The notes beneath the pieces were generated by a model. That model was given only the letters and a program-made list of their open reading frames with translations. It was not told the origin of the DNA and did no database searches. From Pseudopyrenochaeta lycopersici (lineage: Eukaryota; Ascomycota; Dothideomycetes; Pleosporales; Pseudopyrenochaetaceae): a stretch of 64,000 bases of DNA. Below are positions 53,907 through 62,989 of this stretch, piece by piece (positions within the stretch are counted from its first letter, which is position 1; each line of letters starts with the position of its first letter). Position numbers and translations under genes: made by a program. The stretch lies in contig NHZP01000055.1 in assembly GCA_003313425.1 (NCBI GenBank), positions 248,001 through 312,000 of the forward strand, written 5' to 3'.

Positions 53907-54554
53907 TCAATAGTATGCGTCGCTTCCACACGTACCGATTGGTTCCGCTTCGGTTCCTCGAAGAATTCTGGTGGGGGTAGATGCTATGACGTGAAAATAC
54001 TTTGAAGTATCTCCAAATTCATCGACCCCGTACCCAAGGCGCTTGGTGGTGCGTGCGTTGCGCAAGCTCACATCCTCTTTGCCATTTAAACAGCCAATGG
54101 CATGAATTACAAATTGGATCCCCCGCAATTCGATGAGAATGTAGACGCAGCCGTTAATAACTGGCTCGTCATCGGCGTCTACGCTGAGAACTCCAAAATT
54201 TGCAAGTGAGATGTCAAAGGGTAGAGCAATTTTGTGAGTCGGGAGTTCAGTCCAGCCGTCAACAATGACTTCTTTGTGATTGAGCCCCTTTGTAGGCTCT
54301 ATACCGGAAAGATCCTTATCTGACTTGAGAATCGTGAGGTTCATTTCCCATTTTCCGTCAGGTGGCTGAGGGATATAGTATGGTATAGACGATATGACGT
54401 CCGGAACCCGCGTGCCCTTTTCCGCAATGACTAAGACATGTTGAGGTTTGTCAGTTTCACCCTCGACAGCGTCGGGTAGGTCCCTGAGGCAAGCCGTAAT
54501 TGAATTGGAAATCCTGGATAGTGCTGCGTATATGTGGCTGTTGCTTGAGGCCAT
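53907..54554 (-). CDS. Hypothetical protein (215 residues)
   Basis: A clean frame from ATG 54554 (MASSNSHIYAALSRISNSIT) to 53907. Blocks include PQHVLVIAEKGTRVPDVISS, GLNHKEVIVDGWTELPTHKI, NGCVYILIELRGIQFVIHAI and TKRLGYGVDEFGDTSKYFHV. The alternating hydrophobic pattern suggests a beta-rich globular fold. No known domain and no intron. It lies in the same orientation as its neighbours on both sides. Confidence 0.5.
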   Translation of the reverse strand: MASSNSHIYAALSRISNSITACLRDLPDAVEGETDKPQHVLVIAEKGTRVPDVISSIPYYIPQPPDGKWEMNLTILKSDKDLSGIEPTKGLNHKEVIVDGWTELPTHKIALPFDISLANFGVLSVDADDEPVINGCVYILIELRGIQFVIHAIGCLNGKEDVSLRNARTTKRLGYGVDEFGDTSKYFHVIASTPTRILRGTEAEPIGTCGSDAYY

Positions 54555-54744
54555 CTAGCACATCCTCACCACTTGCTTCGTTAGAGCGCATTCGTAGCAC
54601 AAGTGTAAATACTCACCATGAATTTTTTTGATTATGGAATACCGTACATGGTCCTGCCTTTCCATTGAACCTTCTTTGAAAGGGTACTGATGATGCTCCT
54701 CCCCCAGATGTAGCAATCCACTGTGGAAATCAGCCAGAACGAAC

Positions 54745-55462
54745 TCAATGATCAGGACGACAGACCTTGAGGGTTAATCCTGTGCGCTTAGTCCACTCGC
54801 TGAAACAGCCGATGCTCCAGTTGATCACTCTATCCAAATGGCAGACCACTTTTTCTTCGATGTCATCCGCCAGATTGGCTGGCAACACATGGTTGTTGAT
54901 CTCAAGCTTCTTCTGCTGGCCTGAGCCAAGTATTGGCTTGTACTTTGTTAGGAACGTCGTCTGCATCCAAATCTTTAAGGTTGTTGTAGACTGGTCGCCG
55001 AAAGTAGTTTTCAGCCACTCCGAAGTACTAAGGATGTCTTCAACAATCCTGTTAAGATTGCCAAAGCCTACTAATTCTGTAGCGCTGGCGATAGGTTGGT
55101 ACCTTTCCGAGTATATTATGGTAATATTCTACCTTGATTAGCAGTGGGTATAGCTCACGAAATGTGTGACGTACCCTGGTTGCATCTCCAATATCCAACA
55201 CCCCGCCATGCTCGGTGTCTTCGAGATACACCCTGAGTCCTCTTCTTTGCTCAACTAGCAACGACTTCAAACGGCCATTGATGGCCGCAGTGGGCTCGCT
55301 GATGATGTGAACATCAACCTTCCCTTCCCACCCCGATACGTTTTCAATGATTGTTTGGTACTGGTGAGAAACGTCTTCTGGCCATTCTGCTGGAAGTTCG
55401 GTGTAAACGCGGAAGTACCTCTGCAAAAGAGCCCAGAGCGAAGACACCGGCGCTGCGTACAT
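54745..55462 (-). CDS. Hypothetical multi-exon gene, possibly Hsp70-like ATPase fragment
   Basis: ATG 55462 opens a frame reading RVYTELPAEWPEDVSHQYQT, VDVHIISEPTAAINGRLKSL and HGGVLDIGDATR, which is reminiscent of the EPxAA and DxGxxT motifs of fungal Hsp70-like ATPases. A donor GTACGT follows at ~55174. A second open segment (LVGFGNLNRIVEDILSTSEW, FLTKYKPILGSGQQKKLEIN, CHLDRVINWSIGCFSEWTKR) runs to ~54770. The junction could not be placed in phase. No N-terminal ATP-binding region is visible upstream, so the gene may be partial. Confidence 0.35.
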
Positions 55463-55742
55463 ATTTTACAACTACGAGACATAGGTCGAGCATTTCTCCA
55501 CAGCGAGAAGCGCTATAGAAGCGGATTGGGACGGCAACAGAAGATTAGCACAGATCGAAACCGTCCTCACTGAATTTCCGTTGGTGCATCTTGCGTACGA
55601 AGTGTAGGCTGATAAAAGGAAAGGTTTGTAGATGCGAGGATAACGAACTATGGTCTGGCAGGCATTGTTCCCATCGGTCGCACTTTGAGTATTCTATCCC
55701 AGAGTCTGGTTTATAACTCTATTCAAGAATAATCTCCAGCCT

Positions 55743-57145
55743 TCAATTTGCGCTTCGATTTTGAGTAGACTTCTCTCTCAAGCCTAATCCTTCCATACTG
55801 GCAACGGCTAAATCCACGACAGGGTTCACAGCTGTAGCTACATTACAAGCATGCCAGTCATAGCTGTTATGGAACCAGGCCTCCGACTGCATCGAACGGA
55901 TTTTGTCACAGATGGCATCAAAACTCTGCCCGAAAAACGGAATCTCGGGTCGTGGTGACATGAACTTTGCCGAGTCCATTTTTTTCGTGAGCGCGCCTAG
56001 AAGCATGCACCCGCATCGAAACGAATAGCTACTGCTGATAGGACAAGAGTATGTAGCGCTGCGATACACATCAAGCTGTGTATGCAACCCAGATACGACG
56101 GATTCGATGACCCGGTATCTTCTGAGGTCGATCTCATCTGCTGAATGTGAGCAGTATCGATCCACATGATCAAAATAAAACATACCGGTGATCCAGGATG
56201 GAATCGGGAGTCCCAGGTTTCGAATTGGTTCAGTACATTGCTTCATAGCCACAGCAGTCGTTTGCTTGAACAATTCTGACAGATCAAAGGCCCACGAAAC
56301 CCATATCCACAAAATCAAGTCACGGCAGTATGTCGTTGGAATGGGTGCCTTCGCTCTCAAATCTGCAACCCACACATCAGTGAAGAGCTCGATTGATTCG
56401 CCGCATTCATAGTAGTCGACCAGAATCGCAATTTTAGCTAGCATCTCAAGTGTCACTGTGCGAGGAACTTTGCGGTTCCGAAGGTGGAAGATGTTCATCA
56501 GAACAATAAAGGCCTCTTCGTCCCAATCTTCGGCAGAGATGTAGAACCATCTGTCCTCTGGGTTCCAATTGGACTCCATCCATCCATTTCTTTTTAGGAT
56601 ACGATTAAACCATGGAGAGGCGGACATTAGGTTGCCTGCACAGACTCGGAACTGTATCCCATCTTCCGCGGTAGGCTCCGTTGTAACTTGAGGTCTTTGT
56701 TCAACTTTTTGAGCATCGATCTTGACAGCATGTGGAGGACCGTCATTGTATCCGCTTTCTCCTGGCTCAACGATTTTTGCTATGGCAATTTCCTGCTTAT
56801 CGTTCGGTGGCACAGCGCCGAAAATACTCTGCTCAATCACCTTCGAGCTCACTTCTGGAGCAATGCGAGCTGAGCTTGGCCTACCGTTGTCTGACGCTAT
56901 CGTATCCTCCACTGCAGGCTCCTCCTCGTTGGTCGCTAGCTCTCTGATTTTTTTATTTCTCTTCTTCGCCTTCTTCTTCTTATCCCCCCCGGCCCCCCAC
57001 TTCCACATAGAGAATTTCCATTGAGCCTCCTCTATTTCCTCTGCAGTTGAAGGCGCAGGTTGACCCCACTTGGCAAATTCAGTGCAAGGGTTCTTCAGAG
57101 TAATGATGGTATCAACGTTTGAAACGATTTCGTAAGCAACTGGTT
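55743..57145 (-). pseudogene. BTB-domain gene separated from its start codon by a transposon
   Basis: An open frame of ~467 codons ends at 55743. The N-terminal part is charged with a Lys-rich stretch (GGDKKKKAKKRNKKIREL). A BTB/POZ-like domain occupies roughly residues 165-270 (FRVCAGNLMSASPWFNRILK, DEEAFIVLMNIFHLRNRKVP, LEMLAKIAILVDYYECGESI), followed by a helical C-terminal region typical of fungal BTB proteins. No ATG starts the frame at 57145. Across the transposon, the minus strand at 58997 reads ATG GGT A, directly continuing to AA CCA GTT GCT. The native start is therefore MGKPVAYEIV with the TA target at codon 3. Confidence 0.8.
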
Positions 57146-58992
57146 TAACGTGTTCCACCAGTCAGTGGGCAACACCAGTCAGTGGGCCACCTCATCAACA
57201 CCAACGCGCTTGCCCACACAACAACTCAAATGGCCACGCAACGACAGCCTCTAGTAGCTCAAAAGGAGGGCCGAGTCCTTCTTGCGTCTCAGGCAATTAA
57301 TTTGCAACAAATTAAAAGTGTGCGCAGGGCTGCGCACCTGTTTAGTGTCCCTCGAACAACGCTGCAACGGCGCCTCAAAGGCTATCAGCCTCAACCTACC
57401 ACCAACGCACGGAAACGTAAGCTAACGCCTACTGAGGAACAGAGCCTTGTTCAATGGATACTAGAGCTTGATCGACGAGGCTTTCCGCCTCATATTATTG
57501 ACGTACGTCAGATGGGAGACGCTCTTCTCGCTGCACGAGGCCAGCAGCCTCCTCCACCTCCTCTTGGCAAAAACTGGGTCTCTCGTTTTGTTAGGGCTCA
57601 GTCAGAGCTTCAAACAAAGTGGAACCGTAAATTCCACTCACAGCGCGCAAAATGTGAGGATCCTATAAAGATAAACAGCTGGTATAGCCTTGTGAGGGAC
57701 ACGATTCAGACGTACGGGGTATTAGACGAGGACACGTATAACTTTGATGAGACTGGGTTTATGATGGGTATCGCCTCAACGTCAAAGGTTGTTACTAGCT
57801 CTGATACTATCGGACGAGCAACTGTTGTACAGCCTGGCAACCGTGACTGGACGACGACAATCGAGTGTGTGAGCGCTGTAGGCTTTGTACTGCCTCCCTT
57901 TATTATCCTTAAGGGCAAGGTCCACCAGGCGTCGTGGTATAGTCCTGAGCTTGAGCTGCCTAGGGACTGGAGTATTAGTGTGAGCGACAACGGATGGACA
58001 ACTGACGACCTTGGCCTTGCCTGGTTGAAGCATTTCGACGTCCTTACGGCCTCACGTACAATTGGAAGCTATCGCCTTCTTATACTAGATGGCCACAGCA
58101 GCCACGCAACGCCTGCGTTCGATACTTACTGCGCAGAGAGGAATATTATTACCCTCTGCATGCCTCCTCATACGTCTCACAAGCTACAGCCTCTTGATGT
58201 TGGTTGCTTCTCGCCTCTCAAGACAGCGTACGGACAAGCGATAGACAGGCTTGCGCGCCAACGGGTGCAGTTTATTGATAAGGACGAATTTCTCTATATA
58301 TATCCACGTATACGTACAACTGTTTTCTCAGCCTCAAACATCCTTGGAGGCTTTCGGGCGACAGGCTTAGTCCCGTTTTGTCCTGAACGTGTCCTATCAA
58401 CATTGACAGTTGTCCGTACACCGTCTCCTCCACAGACAGCAGCCACGGCTGAGGCTGTTTGGACAACAGAAACGCCTCACACTACTGATCAACTTGATCA
58501 ACAGGCCCGCCTCATACGTGAGCTCCTTCAACGTCAATCACAGAGCCCCTCAAGCCGGGCCCTCGCTCAGCTCGTCAAAGGCTGTCAGCTAGCTATGAAC
58601 TCAGCTACAATCTTAACAGAGGAAAACAGCAAACTTCGTGCCTCAAACACGCGTTTACGACGTAGGAAGGACAAACAGCAACAATATATTGCAGCTGGAG
58701 GTGCCTTACGGGTTGAGGCAGGTCGCGCGTTGGCTGTAGCTAGTGAAATAGCCTCAAACTTGAGGGTGGAGGAGGAGGCTTCTCGGCCTCGGCAACGAGC
58801 ACCACCAACCTGCACTAAATGCGGAACTCAAGGTCACAATCGGACTTCGTGTAAACAAAGATAGAGAGTAATACTACTATATTTACTAGTAAACTTACCG
58901 CGTGGTTGTCGCATTATCGTGCGTTGAGATCCGCCTGTTTTGATGAGGTGGCCCACTGACTGGTGTTGCCCACTGACTGGTGGAACACGTTA
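57146..58992 (+). mobile_element. Intact pogo/Fot1-like transposon
   Basis: About 1.85 kb with TA at both ends and perfect ~52-bp inverted repeats beginning TAACGTGTTCCACCAGTCAG. Each contains a direct duplication of ACCAGTCAGTGGGC. It carries a complete transposase gene. It lies in the third codon of the BTB gene. Perfect repeats and an open frame suggest recent activity. Confidence 0.92.
57230..58864 (+). CDS. Pogo/Fot1-like transposase (DDE_1, CENP-B-like HTH)
   Basis: The frame is open from 57182 but the first ATG is 57230 (MATQRQPLVAQKEGRVLLAS), giving 544 residues, normal for Fot1-like enzymes. Order: a psq-type HTH (IKSVRRAAHLFSVPRTTLQR), a CENP-B-type HTH (LTPTEEQSLVQWILELDRRG ... 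GKNWVSRFVRAQ), and a DDE_1 core with Asp in YNFDETGFMMG, LLILDGHSSH and LQPLDVGCFSPLK. A coiled region follows, then a C-terminal zinc knuckle CTKCGTQGHNRTSC (C-x2-C-x4-H-x4-C). All three catalytic residues are present and there are no stops. It cuts and pastes its own element at TA sites. Confidence 0.93.
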   Translation: MATQRQPLVAQKEGRVLLASQAINLQQIKSVRRAAHLFSVPRTTLQRRLKGYQPQPTTNARKRKLTPTEEQSLVQWILELDRRGFPPHIIDVRQMGDALLAARGQQPPPPPLGKNWVSRFVRAQSELQTKWNRKFHSQRAKCEDPIKINSWYSLVRDTIQTYGVLDEDTYNFDETGFMMGIASTSKVVTSSDTIGRATVVQPGNRDWTTTIECVSAVGFVLPPFIILKGKVHQASWYSPELELPRDWSISVSDNGWTTDDLGLAWLKHFDVLTASRTIGSYRLLILDGHSSHATPAFDTYCAERNIITLCMPPHTSHKLQPLDVGCFSPLKTAYGQAIDRLARQRVQFIDKDEFLYIYPRIRTTVFSASNILGGFRATGLVPFCPERVLSTLTVVRTPSPPQTAATAEAVWTTETPHTTDQLDQQARLIRELLQRQSQSPSSRALAQLVKGCQLAMNSATILTEENSKLRASNTRLRRRKDKQQQYIAAGGALRVEAGRALAVASEIASNLRVEEEASRPRQRAPPTCTKCGTQGHNRTSCKQR

Positions 58993-58997
58993 CCCAT
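58993..58997 (-). other. Orphaned start codon of the BTB gene
   Basis: ATG GG on the minus strand immediately outside the transposon's right TA. Reading over the deleted insertion restores MGKPVAYEIV in frame with the BTB gene. The upstream 58998-59240 region would be its promoter and leader. Confidence 0.75.
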
Positions 58998-59244
58998 GGC
59001 GAAAAAGAAGTTGTTGATTGTCTGAAGCTGAAAAGCGATGAGCAGGTTGGCTTTAATTATTTGCGGGCTGTAGCCTTATTGGACGCGACAATAGCTGCAC
59101 CAGCTGTTCGCTGTCCCGCATGAGGCTTGCAGTACGATACGCTGTCACAGCCCCACTGCAGCTCTGATTGGAAGCCATGGGTGTCCGCATTCGACCCCTC
59201 CCTTGGTCACTTTTCCTTAGCCCACTCACTCCTTGATCCACCAC

Positions 59245-59445
59245 TCATCCCTGCCAAACAACGCGCCAGGCCGTCTGACTAAACCCGACAATCTGCAAAA
59301 ACGACCCATACCTCTGAATCACGTTCTTCAGTATCAATGCCTTGCCCACCTTGCTCACTAGCTTCATATCCTTGTCTGAATCAGTGGCATATCTCCTAGA
59401 GAGGTTCTTCGCTACGATACAATTCTGCTTTTCAAGCCTCTCGAC
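59245..59445 (-). pseudogene. Unrecognised C-terminal exon remnant
   Basis: A 66-codon open stretch after a TAG reads ERLEKQNCIVAKNLSRRYAT, MKLVSKVGKALILKNVIQRY and SFLQIVGFSQTAWRVVWQG, then stops at 59245. Its composition is protein-like, but there is no start and no partner exon. Family not recognised. Confidence 0.3.
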
Positions 59446-59496
59446 CTAGTGATAGGGAAGGGTGAAATAATGGCGTGACAGACGCTGCTATTATAG

Positions 59497-59643
59497 GCAG
59501 CGGAGAATGAATATAAATTAATAGTGAAGCTAATTCTTATTATAGGCAAGGTTAACATGAAAACAAGCGATTAGGAGGGCTAATTAACGCCAGTATTTCT
59601 GGCAGCAGCGAACGGACACGAAGCAGTAGTCAATATGCTGTAG
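59497..59643 (+). pseudogene. Ankyrin-repeat relic
   Basis: One plus-strand frame reads AAENEYKLIVKLILIIGKVN, then with two stops TPVFLAAANGHEAVVNML. The TPxxxAAxxGHxxVVxxL pattern is the ankyrin consensus, and two repeats are recognisable. The stops are TAG and TAA where CAG or CAA fits. It probably belonged to an NLR-type gene like the NACHT relic beside it. Confidence 0.65.
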
Positions 59644-59649
59644 ATACCT

Positions 59650-59877
59650 CGCCACCATTCCTCAGAGGACACATTCTAGCTTACTTCACTTGCTACGGCG
59701 CTTCTCGCTGTGGTATTGAAGCAGCTGATGCAACGCCGTCTCCGTTTTGCCTCCCAAGTCATCCAGTTATATAAAATCATCCTGAACGAAGTAGCAGACC
59801 TTCACCTAGCGAGATATTTGGAGCCCTACAGCTCGTCTGCTTAGCATATTCAATTACGAATATTGTTATCAATGCGC
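59650..59877 (+). pseudogene. NACHT-domain relic, left part
   Basis: Frames shift once but read LTSLATALLAVVLKQLMQRR, FASQVIQLY, then PSPSEIFGALQLVCLAYSIT and NIVINA. This is the stretch before Walker B in fungal NACHT NTPases. It breaks at CAATGCGC, the target duplication of hAT-C, and continues at 62766 with LDEC. A stop and a one-base shift show that it had already decayed or decayed since. Confidence 0.7.
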
Positions 59878-62765
59878 CAGGCTTGTCGTCAACAGTTGGA
59901 TTATTGCCAATACCAATATATATTGCCAATATCAATACCAATACCAATCCAATAGGGTTCTAGCCTTATTGGCAGCTTATTGGCAAATACTATATAGTTT
60001 CTTCTGCATTTTCTGGCCTTATAAGTGCTGCAAATCACGTATTGGCAGTAATTTAATTGTATATATAAGTAATGCTTGATATATTACTGCTCTTCAAGTG
60101 TAGTTGTAGATGCTCGGCAAAGCCTCGGCTAGCTGACAGAACCCCTCAAATTTGAACACTCAGCACCCCCCAAGTTATTCTAGCCATTAACAACCAAACT
60201 TTATCGAATTCCATTCACATACGGTCTGTTTCATTAAATATGGACCCTACAGAACAGGCAAATGATACAGCTTCTGTAGCTCATTACTCATCTCCAACGC
60301 CAGCGGCCAGCCGCAAACGAACTGCTAGTCAGTCTACTTCTAGCGAGCATGCTGCAACAAGATCTTCCAAAAAGCGAGCTCTTAGAATATGGTCCTACGC
60401 CCGGAGGCCAGGCCCTAACGAACCAACGCATGGTAAGAACCGCAATCCAATCTGGTACTGTGCAGATCTAGGATGCAACACTCCTCATCTTGTGTATAGT
60501 GTCTAGTCAACAAACGCTGCTCGAAACCATATGAAATCAAAGCATAGTATAATTGTTAAAGAGGAGGAAGAGTCTCTAGTTAGGAAAGCAACAAATATGT
60601 CACTAGAGAAGTCATTTAAGAATGCAGAAGAGCAGGTTAACGAAAAGAGAGAGAAAGTGCAGAGGGAGGTGTTTTTAAGAGAGAGGAAGTTCAAGAGGCT
60701 CTAGCTCGACTTATCGTAGCCCAGAACTTACCGTACAACGCTGTTGAATGGCCAGAATTACGCAGTATTCTCATTCAACTTAATCCGGCAGTAAAACCCT
60801 TCCTTATCGATTCTCACACAACTGTCCCTCGTGTTATCGAAACCTGCTTTAATTCACGCCGAGAGGAAGTCAAAGCTGAGATGCTTGATACAGAATATGA
60901 AATACACCTCGCTGCAGACGCCTGGAGTGGCCCTAATCGCAAACGGTTCCTTGCTATAACAGCCCACTTTGTTAACCGCGATGGTATCCTTCGGAAGTAT
61001 ACTCTTGGATTTATTGAGCTACTAGACTCTAAGAAGGGAATTCACCAGTTCGAAGCTCTTCTTCCCTACCTAGAGAAGTATGAGATATGGGCAAAGCTGG
61101 GCTACTTTATTGGCGATAATGACGGCACTAATGACGTCCTCTGCCGTCAACTTGAGGCCTGGCTTAGACTTAAAGGTATCCAGAATTGGAAGGCAGCCCA
61201 CCGAAGAATCCGCTGCCAAGGGCACGTTCTCAATATCATCGCTTCAGCATTCTTATTTGCCAAGGACAAAGAAGCTGTTGAAGCTGTGATAAAGCAGCTT
61301 ACAGAGGATGAGACACTTAGTTTTGAGAAGGCACTAACAGAGAACTTTGAAGAAGCTACAGCTATCAAATGGCGTCAAATGGGCCCACTTGGAAAGCTTC
61401 ATAACTTCGTTAAGTGGCTCCGATCCAATTACAATGAGTACCACAAGTTTAAGCAGATAGCTGGCCGGACAATACCGATGGACAACGACACCCGGTGGAA
61501 TAGCTGGCTTCAAATGCTGGAGGTGGCTTGCGATAACGAAGATACCGTCAACAAGTTCCTACACTCAAACTACAGCCAACTTGAAAGGGACTATCTTACT
61601 CCTAGTGATTGGGAGCTCCTCTACCATACTCGCGACTTCCTTAAACCTCTCGAACAAGCTACTAAGTTCTGTGAGAGCCCTTTTGCTTGCCTGGATCGAA
61701 CACCATACACAATGGACTTTATACTTGCTCATTTAAAGGAATCTGAGGTAGGTAATATTAATTTTTCCTAAAGTCTACTGAGATATGAACCTAGATTCTG
61801 AAGCTAATATTTTACAGGAGCAACACAAGAACAACCCTACCCTTCTTAGCAGCATTCGAACAGCGTGGTATTCCTTTGATAAATACTTTATCAAAGCTGA
61901 CGAGGTCCCTGCCTACTGCGCAGCCACACTCCTTCACCCTTCCCGTCGAAAGAACTATCTAGAACGCAATTGGGAGCCTAAATGGGTAAAGGATATATAT
62001 CCAAAGGTGCAGAAGTACTGGGAGAACAACTTCAAGGGCAAACACCCTGCTATAGTGGATGATATCTCAATACATCCTATGGCAACAGATAAGTTCGCCC
62101 AGTGGCACCAGAAGCAGAGGCTTGCTGTACACGCTGCAGATGAGTTTATCTCCTTTACTGAGAATGATCCCTGTGAGCTCCCTCTTAACATGGAGCCTTA
62201 TGAGTGGTGGCTACAGCCTCAGCAACAGAAGAGCTATCCGAACTTATCAAAAATGGCTGTTAATATTCTTTCTTGTCCCTCTATGTCTGCTGAGCCGGAA
62301 CGTGTCTTTTCTGGGGCTCGTCGCACTATATCATGGTCAAGAATTAAGCTTGGATCAAAGAATATTGAGATGGGAGAGTGTTTGAAGTCATGGCAACGTA
62401 TATATGTTCAGAGGGACGGTGAATATGTAGCAGAGCTGAGAGCACTTAACGAGCGTTGGATTCAAGACGACAACCCAGAAGTCCTTGGACGCGATGATGA
62501 TAGTCATATGCCTTTAGACGATACGCAGAGTGAGTCACTGGAGTCTAGCATCTTATCTGGCCCTCGTACTATTAATTCCGAAAGTCTGTTTGTAGAGTAG
62601 AACTATTATACCATGCCAAGACTGGCGATAGGCGTATTGGCAACCTTATTGGCACGTTATTGACACATTATTGGCACATTATTGGTATTGGCAAAACGGT
62701 TAACCAATATCTTGGTATTGGCAAAAAGTGCCAATAGCCTTATTGAATTGTTGACGACAAGCCTG
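59878..62765 (+). mobile_element. hAT-family transposon hAT-C with 8-bp target duplication
   Basis: 2888 bp. Inverted ends CAGGCTTGTCGTCAACA at 59878 and the complement ending at 62765, flanked by CAATGCGC on both sides (59870-59877, 62766-62773). Subterminal copies of TTGGTATTGGCA-like motifs occur at both ends. It carries a plus-strand transposase and is inserted in the NACHT relic exactly at the Walker B region. Confidence 0.93.
60240..62600 (+). pseudogene. hAT-C transposase, N-terminal stop and frameshift
   Basis: ATG 60240 opens a BED-type finger (IWYCADLGCNTP ... NHMKSKHS) that contains a TAG at 60504-60506. A frameshift near 60680-60700 leads to the long open part VQEALARLIVAQNLPYNAVE, LAADAWSGPNRKRFLAITAH (first Asp), YFIGDNDGTNDVLC (second Asp) and MDNDTRWNSWLQ. 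A 70-base intron (61748-61817) joins HLKESE to EQHKNNPTLLSS. The dimerisation domain (MAVNILSCPSMSAEPERVFS) ends at 62600. The catalytic part is intact. The DNA-binding part is broken. Confidence 0.82.
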
Positions 62766-62989
62766 CAATGCGCTAGACGAGTGTATAGACCAAGATGGTA
62801 CAAGGACATACCTAATTAATAAACTTCACGAGTTGTAGGTAGAGATGAATATGTGCCTTATCTTCACATCCCGCTTTATCCTAAAGGTAATAGACATGTT
62901 CTAGTTCAAGTTAATGCTTAAAGTACGAGCGAGTGATAAGGATCTCTGTATGTCTGGGTTGGCCGTTTTCGATGAGTCAAAGATCGTGT
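62766..62989 (+). pseudogene. NACHT-domain relic, right part
   Basis: Continues the left part with LDECIDQDGTRTYLINKLHEL, a stop, then MCLIFTSRFILKVIDMF, a stop, and LKVRASDKDL. The LDEC (Walker B) and FTSR (sensor) motifs identify a NACHT NTPase of the fungal NLR class. It is cut at 62989 by the second hAT-A copy. Confidence 0.75.
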
